Shown: piece by piece, positions 35,342 to 42,715 of the stretch
Numbering within the stretch: position 1 is the first letter of the stretch
Layout: each line of letters starts with the position of its first letter
DNA from: Pseudomonas ovata
GTDB lineage: Bacteria > Pseudomonadota > Gammaproteobacteria > Pseudomonadales > Pseudomonadaceae
Length of the DNA stretch: 64,000 nt
NCBI RefSeq assembly: GCF_003131185.1
Contig: NZ_QFFU01000018.1
Span: 1 to 64,000 of the forward strand
Direction of reading: 5' to 3'
The notes under the pieces: model-generated
Database searches by the model: none
What the model was told of the DNA's origin: nothing
What the model saw: the letters and a program-made list of their open reading frames with translations, nothing else
Made by a program: the position numbers and the translations under genes

Positions 35342-35704
35342 TCAGTCCATCGGCAACGGGCAGTCCTGATCAATCCATACCCGCAGTTCATCGGCCACCG
35401 CGTGAAATTCCTCGCGCGCCATGCTGCCATGATCGACCAGAAACACCGTCGCCGGTTCCAGGCCGGGCGACACCATCACCGCCCGGCCGCCGCCATCGTC
35501 ACCAATGGTCAACCAGCCTGGGCAGTAAGACTGCACCTCATAGGTTTTGTTACGTTCCAGCAGCTCGGCGGGCGCGTAAAAGCAAACGTAGTCGCCGCAG
35601 CTGGCACCGTTGGCCTGGATCAGGTGCGTGCGCAAGGCAGGCGCCAGCGGCTGGCCGAGCCAGTGTTCCAGAGCGGCGAAGTCGTCGTTGAGTGAAGGGG
35701 GCAT
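35342..35704 (-). CDS. SMI1/KNR4 (SUKH) family protein
   Basis: This 120-aa protein has the SUKH pattern: LEHWLGQPLAPALRTHLIQA at the start, then GWLTIGDDGGGRAVMVSP with the conserved glycine-rich turn, and VFLVDHGSM. SUKH proteins are common immunity proteins against polymorphic toxins. No toxin gene is next to it here. ATG 35704 gives the normal domain start; the frame is open to 35758. Confidence 0.85.
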   Translation of the reverse strand: MPPSLNDDFAALEHWLGQPLAPALRTHLIQANGASCGDYVCFYAPAELLERNKTYEVQSYCPGWLTIGDDGGGRAVMVSPGLEPATVFLVDHGSMAREEFHAVADELRVWIDQDCPLPMD

Positions 35705-35837
35705 ACGGGCGGGCCTGGCAGAAATGATCGGCGCAGGATAACGCGATCGGTTGAACATGACCTTGCGTCACACCACTCGAACCCCACACCCGCCCCGGCA
35801 GTCTACCGGGCTGATCGTTCATTGCAGGGTTAACCGC

Positions 35838-36374
35838 GTGCCCAGAATCATTACCGACGAAACACCCGAAGAAGTGGTGAAAGACCAGAACACCCGGCTC
35901 TTTGGCACGCCCAAGGAGCGCCTGGATTTCTACCGGCGCGAGATCCAGTACGAGACCACCAACCTGTCCAACCGCACCAACGCCTACCTCACGGCGCAGT
36001 CGTTCCTGGTGATTGCCTACGCCTCGTCGATGGCCAACACCAACCCCGACTGGGGCATGATCTTTACCGTGGTCATCCCGCCGATGCTGGCCTTGCTGGG
36101 GCTGCTCAACACCGTGAGCGCCTGGCCGGGGATTCGTGCAGCGTGCGAAATCATCGAGCACTGGCACCATAAGCAGGGGCAGTTGCTGAGCAGCGAGCCG
36201 GTCATCGGCCTGACCTATGACGACTCGCCGCTGTTCAGTGACTGGGAATCGAGCGAGACCGGGCCGAAGAAGTCCCTGCTGTTTTCCAAGCGGGCGCCCT
36301 GGCTGTTCAGCATTTTCTGGGTGTTCTTCGGCTTTTTCGCGCTCTTTCTGCAGATATTGACCCTCGACAGCTGA
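35838..36374 (+). CDS. Hypothetical membrane protein with three hydrophobic segments
   Basis: I do not know this family by name. From GTG 35838 the 178-aa protein has an N-terminal cytosolic helix (RLDFYRREIQYETTNLSNRT), hydrophobic segments (AYLTAQSFLVIAYASSM, IFTVVIPPMLALLGLLNTV, then LFSIFWVFFGFFALFLQIL near the end). The start is uncertain; an ATG at 35751 is in frame but its first 29 residues look unlike protein. It is convergent with the oxidoreductase gene, stop to stop 3 nt apart. Confidence 0.6.
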   Translation: MPRIITDETPEEVVKDQNTRLFGTPKERLDFYRREIQYETTNLSNRTNAYLTAQSFLVIAYASSMANTNPDWGMIFTVVIPPMLALLGLLNTVSAWPGIRAACEIIEHWHHKQGQLLSSEPVIGLTYDDSPLFSDWESSETGPKKSLLFSKRAPWLFSIFWVFFGFFALFLQILTLDS

Positions 36375-36376
36375 GG

Positions 36377-37336
36377 TCAGGGCATCAGGATGATCTTGTC
36401 GCTGCGGCCTCCGTTGACTTCGGCATAGCGCGCCAGCCCTTCGCTGAGCGGCGACTCCACCAGGCCGGTGGGCAACGCCAGCAGGCCCTGGTCGAAGAAG
36501 CGGCCGAACTGATCGAGCATGGCTGCGCAGGCCTGGCAGTCATACAGCAGCGAGTTGATGCCGACCACCGAGCCGCCCTTGCGGTACAAGGCCAGGGACG
36601 GCAGTTGCACCTGGCCGTCGACGGGCGCGGCGATGATCGCGATGCGGCCCCAGGTGGCCAATGCTGCCACCGAGGCCGGCAGCCAGAAACCGGTGGTGTC
36701 GAAGATCACATCGGCGCCGCCCTGGAAGTGGGCGTCCACTTGCCCGGCCAAGGCCTCTGGCTGGCCCAGCACGATGCTGTCGAAGCCGTCGGCGGCCAGT
36801 GCCTGTTGCTGTTCGGGGCGGCGCACCGCGCCCAGCACCTGCGCCCCCAATACGCGACCCAGCGCCAGCGCTGCACTGCCTACGGCACCGTTGCCGCCGA
36901 TCACCAGCAGGCGGGTTTGTGCATTCACCTGGCTGCGCTGCAAGGCGTCCCAGGCGGTGGTGTACGGCACGCCAAGGCTGGCAGCCTGGGCAAAGCTCAG
37001 CGCTTCAGGCTTGAGCGCCACGCCGCTGGCCGGCAGAGTCAGCCAGCGGGCGTGCGAGCCATCCCGAAAGAACCCCGGCTCCTTGCCGGTGCCCCACACC
37101 GCCTTGCCCAGCAACGCCTGCGGCCCTTCGACCACCACACCGGCAAAGTCACGCCCCGGCACACGCGGCAAGGTGGTGTACGGAAAGCGTCCGAGGACGT
37201 TTTTCACATCACTGGGGTTGAGCCCCGCCGCCTTGACCTCGATCAACACCTCGCCGTCGGCAGGCACCGGGACAGGCAACTCGACACAGGCCAGGGCCGC
37301 CAGGTCGCCGGTGCGGGAAAATTGCAGTGCGTTCAT
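36377..37336 (-). CDS. Zinc-independent quinone oxidoreductase (MDR family)
   Basis: This 319-aa cytosolic enzyme is a medium-chain dehydrogenase/reductase that reduces quinones or enones with NADPH. Visible parts are the N-terminal GroES-like domain (VKAAGLNPSDVKNVLGRFPY, VPGRDFAGVVVEG) and the Rossmann motif LLVIGGNGAVGSAALALG; zinc-ligand cysteines are missing, as in QOR proteins. ATG 37336 is the second in-frame Met and has GGAG upstream. It follows a small XapX gene in the same direction. Confidence 0.85.
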   Translation of the reverse strand: MNALQFSRTGDLAALACVELPVPVPADGEVLIEVKAAGLNPSDVKNVLGRFPYTTLPRVPGRDFAGVVVEGPQALLGKAVWGTGKEPGFFRDGSHARWLTLPASGVALKPEALSFAQAASLGVPYTTAWDALQRSQVNAQTRLLVIGGNGAVGSAALALGRVLGAQVLGAVRRPEQQQALAADGFDSIVLGQPEALAGQVDAHFQGGADVIFDTTGFWLPASVAALATWGRIAIIAAPVDGQVQLPSLALYRKGGSVVGINSLLYDCQACAAMLDQFGRFFDQGLLALPTGLVESPLSEGLARYAEVNGGRSDKIILMP

Positions 37337-37366
37337 CAGTGACTCCAGTCGCAAGAGAAGAAAGGT

Positions 37367-37540
37367 TCAGGACAGCCATTGGCTGAGCAGTTGCTTGCCC
37401 ATCGGCCAGGCTTTTTCGCCCAATTGCATGCCCAGCAGGCCGACCAGCGCCACGGCGGGCGGCGCTGGCGATCGAAAATCCAGCACGCTGTACAGCACGC
37501 CGACAGCGAGACCAATGGCGAGGGAAATGACAAAACTCAT
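37367..37540 (-). CDS. XapX-domain small membrane protein
   Basis: A 57-aa protein reads MSFVISLAIGLAVGVLYSVL and continues PAPPAVALVGLLGMQLGEKA. This is the XapX (DUF1427) pattern: two short hydrophobic segments around the conserved 'P.PPA..L.GLLG...GE' core. GGAG lies upstream of the ATG. It is probably a small inner-membrane protein, and it ends 30 nt before the oxidoreductase start, so the two may share a transcript. Easily missed because of its size. Confidence 0.85.
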   Translation of the reverse strand: MSFVISLAIGLAVGVLYSVLDFRSPAPPAVALVGLLGMQLGEKAWPMGKQLLSQWLS

Positions 37541-37757
37541 GATGAGCTCCGGGCAATCAGGGAATGCCCGCAGTCTAGGGAGATGGCGCGACGGCTGCCG
37601 GCCAAGGACTTCTGGTTATCGGCCAGGTTGAGGGATTGGCCGGGCGGCGATCATGCGACACCGATTCGCGCCCCGGCATTCCGGCAGAGCTCCCTCCCAC
37701 AGCACAGTGTTTGCTGTGCGACAGCGTGCCGCCTTGGCGCGCCGCCTTGGCGCGGTG

Positions 37758-38555
37758 TCAGCGACACAGGGTGGTTTCCTGCAAGACCGGGGTTGTGGTG
37801 TATTGCGAGGGCGCCATGCCCAGTTCTCGGCGGAACATGTCGCTGAAACTGCTGGGCGAGTAGCCCAGGGTGCGGGCGATGGTGCTGACCGGCTGGCCCT
37901 GGATCAGCCGGGCCACGGCGGTGGCCAGTTGCACCTGGCGGCGCCATTCGGCAAAGCCCATGCCCAGGCGGGTCTGGAACAGGCGTGCCAGGGTGCGCAC
38001 ACTGGCACCGGCGGTTTCGGCGTGTTGCTCGAAGGCAATGCTCAACGACGGCTCGTCGATCACCGCCTGGCACAAGTTCATCAGGCGCCGGTCGGCGCCG
38101 TCAGGCATGGGGATGCGGATCAGCGAGCGCCGGGCGCGCTGCAATTCCAGCAGGGCCAGGTTGACCAGCGCGTCGTAGTAGTCCGGCTCGCCTTCGCGGT
38201 CCAGGGCCACCAGGCCGATGATCAGTTCGCGCAGCAGGCCGCCGACTTCGAACACCTGCACGGTGCCCTCAAGGGTGCGGGCAATCGCCGGGCGCAGGTA
38301 GATATTGCGCATCTCCAGGTCCGACACCACGCGAATGCCGTGATCCACACCCGGCGGCAACCACACGGCCCGCTGCGGCGGAACCACCAGCGCCTCGCCG
38401 GGCGTCTCGACCCACATCACCCCGGAAGCGGCATACAGCACCTGGCCCCACACATGCTGGTGCGGCTCGATGTACAGCCCGCGCGGGTAGGTGCGCGCCA
38501 GGGGTTGCACGGGAACAGCGGTGTCGGTGAGGTCGGGTGGAGCGGCCAGGGCCAT
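37758..38555 (-). CDS. AraC-family transcriptional regulator
   Basis: This 265-aa regulator has an N-terminal cupin ligand domain (IEPHQHVWGQVLYAASGVMW, VPPQRAVWLPPGVDHGI) and a C-terminal AraC DNA-binding domain with two helix-turn-helix units (ASVRTLARLFQTRLGMGFAE and STIARTLGYSPSSFSDMFRR). It is divergent from the YcaC-like hydrolase, with an inverted repeat between them that could be its operator. Confidence 0.9.
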   Translation of the reverse strand: MALAAPPDLTDTAVPVQPLARTYPRGLYIEPHQHVWGQVLYAASGVMWVETPGEALVVPPQRAVWLPPGVDHGIRVVSDLEMRNIYLRPAIARTLEGTVQVFEVGGLLRELIIGLVALDREGEPDYYDALVNLALLELQRARRSLIRIPMPDGADRRLMNLCQAVIDEPSLSIAFEQHAETAGASVRTLARLFQTRLGMGFAEWRRQVQLATAVARLIQGQPVSTIARTLGYSPSSFSDMFRRELGMAPSQYTTTPVLQETTLCR

Positions 38556-38644
38556 AGCGGGTCATCGCAGCCAAGAAGAAGAGTGGCACAGGGTAGCGAA
38601 GTGCCGGGGCCTATAGACACCCCTGACACCGGGCTGATGTGAAT

Positions 38645-38663
38645 TGTCCACCATCAGTGGACA
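38645..38663. promoter_or_regulatory. Perfect inverted repeat upstream of ycaC
   Basis: TGTCCAC-CATCA-GTGGACA is a perfect 7-bp dyad with a 5-nt spacer in the region between the divergent AraC and ycaC genes. It could be an operator. AraC proteins normally bind direct repeats, so another dimeric regulator is also possible. Confidence 0.4.
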
Positions 38664-38777
38664 GTAAAACCCGTTTCAGCCGATTTATCCCTTTGTGGTG
38701 AATCCTTAATCTGTACCCATGTTGAGCGACACCGCTGATTACCGAACCTCAAAACTCTCAGATAAAGGATCTACGCC

Positions 38778-39419
38778 ATGACCACTCAAGCCACCAACGC
38801 CCCAACCTACAGCCGCCTGAACAAGGACGATGCCATCGTACTGCTGGTCGACCACCAGACCGGCCTGATCTCGCTGGTGCAGGACTTCTCGCCCAACGAG
38901 TTCAAGAACAACGTGCTGGCCCTGGCCGACCTGGCCAAGTTCTTCGAGCTGCCGACCATCCTCACCACCAGCTTCGAGCAAGGCCCTAATGGCCCGCTGG
39001 TGCCAGAGCTGAAAGAGATGTTCCCGGACGCGCCGTACATCGCCCGCCCTGGCCAGATCAATGCCTGGGACAACGAAGACTTCGTCAAGGCAATCAAGGC
39101 CACCGGCCGCAAGCAGATCATCATTGCCGGTGTGGTCACCGATGTCTGCGTAGCCTTCCCGACCCTGTCGGCGCTGGCTGAAGGCTTTGAAGTGTTCGTG
39201 GTCACCGATGCGTCGGGCACCTTCAACGAAACCGTGCAGCAGGCCGCGTGGAACCGCATGAGCCAGGCCGGTGCGCAACTGATGAACTGGTTCTCGGTGG
39301 CCTGCGAGCTGCACCGCGACTGGCGCAACGACATTGAAGGCCTGGGCAACCTGCTGTCCCAGCGCATCCCCAACTACCGCAACCTGATGAATGGCTACGC
39401 GGCGTTGACTGCACGGTAA
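38778..39419 (+). CDS. ycaC: YcaC-like isochorismatase-family hydrolase
   Basis: This 213-aa enzyme has the cysteine-hydrolase layout: Asp in IVLLVDHQTGLISLV, Lys in the loop before ATGRKQIIIAGVVTDVCVAF, and the nucleophile Cys in VVTDVCVAF. The length and the C-terminal WFSVACELHRDWR match YcaC of Pseudomonas, an octamer of unknown substrate. AAAGGAT precedes the ATG region. A strong terminator follows. Confidence 0.9.
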   Translation: MTTQATNAPTYSRLNKDDAIVLLVDHQTGLISLVQDFSPNEFKNNVLALADLAKFFELPTILTTSFEQGPNGPLVPELKEMFPDAPYIARPGQINAWDNEDFVKAIKATGRKQIIIAGVVTDVCVAFPTLSALAEGFEVFVVTDASGTFNETVQQAAWNRMSQAGAQLMNWFSVACELHRDWRNDIEGLGNLLSQRIPNYRNLMNGYAALTAR

Positions 39420-39439
39420 GCGATTTTTGATCGCGCCAA

Positions 39440-39480
39440 CAAAAAAGCCAGGGCCCGCGTCATGCGGGCCCTGGCTTTTT
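39440..39480. terminator. Strong bidirectional terminator between ycaC and oprD-type gene
   Basis: AAAAAAGCCAGGGCCCGC and GCGGGCCCTGGCTTTTT form a long GC stem flanked by A- and T-runs on each side. It ends both convergent genes. Confidence 0.9.
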
Positions 39481-39500
39481 CATGTCGACATCAACCGCGA

Positions 39501-40781
39501 TCAGAACACGTTGATCGGGTAGTCGATGAAGATACGGGTTTCGTTGCCTTCGCTGTTATAGGCGCTGGCGTTGTCCGACACCCGCAGGAACGAGTTGCGC
39601 AGGCGCAGCGACAGGTCCTTGGCCGGGCCACTCTGGACCACGTAGGTCAGCTGGCTGAAGATTTCGCGCTCGGTGCCATTGCCGCGGTTGGTGCCGTCGT
39701 CAATGTTGGTGCCGCGCACGTAAGCGGTCTTGTAGCTCAGGCCAGGCAGCACCAGACCGGACAGGTCGACGCCGTAGCCCACTTGCCAGGAGCGCTCGTC
39801 CTTGGCGTTGAAGTCCGACCAGAACGAGTTGGCCAGGTAGATAGAGTTGCCGCCATCGCTGTACGCGCCGGCACTCTGGTAGAAACCATAGTTGTAGCCG
39901 GTGTCGCCGGAGCTGCGCTGGTGCGCCAGGGTGAAGCTGTGGATGCCCACCGCCCAGGTCGCGGCCAGGCTCCAGATCTTGTTGTCGCGTTCGCCGGCGG
40001 CAGCGTCGGCCGAGAAGTCACGATCAAGCTTGGTCTTGTAGCCATTGAAGTCAAAGGTCAGCGACTGCTCGGAAGGCAGGGCAAACACGTAGTTCAGGTT
40101 GACGTATTGCTTCTTGAACACGTCTTCGTTGTCCGAGGCGTAGGCCGAAGCACTGAACGCTTCGCTGAACTTGTAGCTGGCACCGTAGACGTTGATGCTT
40201 TTCAGGCCACCGCTGTCGTGGCCGGTGGCGCTCTTGCGCACCTGGCTGGTGAAACGACCGGCCACCACTTCAAGGTTTTCGATTTCCCTGGAGCTGATGT
40301 ACGTACCGGTGAAGCTTTCCGGCAGCAGGCGACCGTTGTCGTAGCTCAGCACCGGCAGTTGCGGCATCTGGTCGCCGTACTTGATCACGGTATTGGAGAC
40401 GCGAGCCTTGACCGCAGCGCCCACGCGGGCCAGGTCGTCGGCGGCCTGGCCGCTGTCGCCCTGCTTGAAGAAGTCGATGCCGCCGGCCCCGCTCTTGCCG
40501 CGGCCGCCGTCCAGGCGCACGCCGTACAAGGCAAAGGCGTCAACGCCCACGCCAACGGTGCCCTGGGTGAAACCGGAGGTGAAGTTGCCCATGAAGGCCT
40601 GGCCCCACTCGGCCTTGTCCTGATTGCCGTTCTTGTAGTCACGGCTGATGTAGGCATTGCGTGCGTTCAGGGTCAGGTGGCTGTCTTCGACGAAGCCTTG
40701 GGATTGGGCCTGGCTTTGCGCCATGGCCTGGGTGGCGCTGAAGACGCCCAGTGCGAGAACGCCCATACGTTTGTTAAGCAT
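39501..40781 (-). CDS. OprD-family outer-membrane porin
   Basis: This 426-aa porin has a signal peptide (MLNKRMGVLALGVFSATQAM, cut near MAQ-SQ) and the OprD start GFVEDSHLTLNARNAYISRD, followed by WGQAFMGNFTSGFTQG. The strand ends alternate hydrophobic residues and it closes with a terminal Phe (YPINVF). OprD porins take up amino acids or organic acids; the substrate of this one is not clear from sequence. The gene stands alone. Confidence 0.93.
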   Translation of the reverse strand: MLNKRMGVLALGVFSATQAMAQSQAQSQGFVEDSHLTLNARNAYISRDYKNGNQDKAEWGQAFMGNFTSGFTQGTVGVGVDAFALYGVRLDGGRGKSGAGGIDFFKQGDSGQAADDLARVGAAVKARVSNTVIKYGDQMPQLPVLSYDNGRLLPESFTGTYISSREIENLEVVAGRFTSQVRKSATGHDSGGLKSINVYGASYKFSEAFSASAYASDNEDVFKKQYVNLNYVFALPSEQSLTFDFNGYKTKLDRDFSADAAAGERDNKIWSLAATWAVGIHSFTLAHQRSSGDTGYNYGFYQSAGAYSDGGNSIYLANSFWSDFNAKDERSWQVGYGVDLSGLVLPGLSYKTAYVRGTNIDDGTNRGNGTEREIFSQLTYVVQSGPAKDLSLRLRNSFLRVSDNASAYNSEGNETRIFIDYPINVF

Positions 40782-41022
40782 TGTTGTTTTCCTTTGACGA
40801 ATGATTAACGCACTGTGACCCGCAGCTCTTGGGTCACCCGTGAGGCTCTATGCGCGTGCAGAGCGCAGGGCATAAAGGCCGAACGAAATCATCGCAGTGG
40901 TCTACTGATGCACGTACGCGGCGCGTGGCCACAGGCGTTGGGGGCGAATCCTAGTCGCGCCCTCGGGGGGTGTCAAACAGGCAAAGGCCTGGCCCAGAGC
41001 CATTTCAGGGTGGCCCAAGGCT

Positions 41023-41223
41023 TCATTCTTCGATAATGGTGACCAGGGCCTGTAGCTCTGCTTCGCTGAACAGCCCTCGCGGATAACGCTCGATCAGCAT
41101 CAATCGGGTATCGGGGCGCGGCCTGGGCAGGCGGGTCCTGCGCAGCCAGTCAGCCATGATTTTGCGAGCCTCGCTACTGACGGACAGACCCCGTGGAGCG
41201 TTCGGGATAATACCTGCGTTCAT
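41023..41223 (-). CDS. Hypothetical protein, 66 aa
   Basis: From ATG 41223 this small basic protein reads MNAGIIPNAPRGLSVSSEAR and ends QALVTIIEE. AAGAGGT lies about 10 nt upstream. I do not know the family. It has no signal or membrane segment. The frame could begin at 41244. Confidence 0.5.
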   Translation of the reverse strand: MNAGIIPNAPRGLSVSSEARKIMADWLRRTRLPRPRPDTRLMLIERYPRGLFSEAELQALVTIIEE

Positions 41224-41344
41224 AGTGGGACAACCTCTTGTCATGAGGGGGCCAACTGTACCGCCCGCGTGTGACAGGCAGGCGAAACAACTGGCTGACT
41301 ACCCAGAAATGGACGCCCGGATTAGTGCTACAAAGCGTTACCCG

Positions 41345-41373
41345 AAAAAAAGCCCATCAATAGATGGGCTTTT
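41345..41373. terminator. Terminator hairpin downstream of aguA
   Basis: AAAAAAAGCCCATC-AATA-GATGGGCTTTT is a stem flanked by A- and T-runs. It lies about 35 nt beyond the aguA stop on the minus strand. Confidence 0.75.
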
Positions 41374-41405
41374 GCCAGCAAGAACAGGACCAACCTGACC
41401 GGCCC

Positions 41406-42518
41406 TCAGTCCTGATCGACTCGGGAAGCCGGCTGCTGCTGGGTCAGGCAATGAATATTACCCCCGCCCAGCAGCAGTTCACGGCCCGGGACCATGACCA
41501 CCAGGTGTTCCGGGAATACCCGTTGCAGAATCTGCCGTGCAGTTTCGTCCAAGGGATCGTCGAAAGACGGCGCGATGATGCCGCCGTTGACGATCAGGAA
41601 GTTCACATAGGAGCCCGCCAGGCGCACAGAAGGGTCGCGTTCCTGGCTGCCGTGCACCTTGTCGACGCCGGCACACTCCTCAGCGGTGGCATACAGCGGG
41701 CCGGGAATCGGCATCTTGTGCACGATCAATGTGCGGCCTTGCGCATCAGGGGTGTTTTCCAGCACCTGCAGGGCGGCCTGGCAACGCGGATAGTTGGGGT
41801 CCTGCGGGTCGTCGGTCCAGGCCAGCAGCACTTCGCCGGGGCGCACGTAGCAGCAGAAGTTATCCACATGCCCGTCGGTTTCGTCGTTGTACAGGCCGTC
41901 GGGCAGCCAGATAACCTTGTCGACCGCCAGGGTGTCGCTGAGTACCGCCTCGATCTGTTCGCGGTTCAGGTGCGGGTTACGGTTGCGATTGAGCAGGCAC
42001 TCTTCGGTGGTGATCAGGGTGCCTTCGCCGTCGACATGGATCGAACCGCCTTCAAGTACAAAGCCTGGCGTGGCATAGCGCGCCGTACGCTCCATGCCGA
42101 GGATCTTGCCGGCCACCTGGGCGTCGCGGTTCCAGGGGAAGTACAGGCCACCGTCGAAACCGCCCCAGGCGTTGAAATCCCAGTCCACGCCGCGCACCTG
42201 GCCGTGGTGGTCGATGACGAAGGTCGGACCGGTGTCGCGCACCCAGGCATCATCGTTACTGATCTCCACAACCCGGATATTCGGCGCGTCCAGGCATGCC
42301 AGGGCGTTGTCGTACTGGGCGGCAGACACCCCGACGGTCACCGGCTCGAAGCGGGCGATGGCATGGGCCAGTTCGGCATGCGCCGCCTGCACCGGCTTGG
42401 CGCCCAGCCGCCAGTTGTCCGGCCGCTCGGGCCAGAGCATCCAGACCTGGGTCTGCGGCGCCCATTCGGCCGGCATGTAAAAGCCATCGGCGCGCGGTGT
42501 GCTGGTGAGGGTGGTCAT
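41406..42518 (-). CDS. aguA: Agmatine deiminase
   Basis: This 370-aa enzyme turns agmatine into N-carbamoylputrescine and ammonia in the arginine decarboxylase route to putrescine. Family blocks are MPAEWAPQTQVWMLWPERPD, SNDDAWVRDTGPTFVI, WDFNAWGGFDGGLYFPWNRD, ETDGHVDNFCCYVRP, and the catalytic Cys in LLLGGGNIHCLTQQQP. ATG 42518 is the start that matches family length. aguB is not next to it here. Confidence 0.95.
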   Translation of the reverse strand: MTTLTSTPRADGFYMPAEWAPQTQVWMLWPERPDNWRLGAKPVQAAHAELAHAIARFEPVTVGVSAAQYDNALACLDAPNIRVVEISNDDAWVRDTGPTFVIDHHGQVRGVDWDFNAWGGFDGGLYFPWNRDAQVAGKILGMERTARYATPGFVLEGGSIHVDGEGTLITTEECLLNRNRNPHLNREQIEAVLSDTLAVDKVIWLPDGLYNDETDGHVDNFCCYVRPGEVLLAWTDDPQDPNYPRCQAALQVLENTPDAQGRTLIVHKMPIPGPLYATAEECAGVDKVHGSQERDPSVRLAGSYVNFLIVNGGIIAPSFDDPLDETARQILQRVFPEHLVVMVPGRELLLGGGNIHCLTQQQPASRVDQD

Positions 42519-42715
42519 GGCTGTCAGGACTCCGGTAAACGGTCGAGAACGGTGGACCATCATGACAGACAGGCCATGACGATTTGAGAAGCGTGTTATA
42601 GCCGATAATAATCGGCATTTGAAGCGTTCTGGATTTTTACTGCTCCAACAATCGGTATTTATCCAGATATAAATCCATTAAATAGTGTGCCTGCCTGGCA
42701 CACGATGGTGGGGTT

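Noticed and set aside
42675..42712. Hairpin GTGTGCC-TGCCT-GGCACAC downstream of the kinase-aminotransferase gene as a terminator
   Set aside because: Perfect 7-bp stem but no clear T-run on the minus strand; left unassigned.
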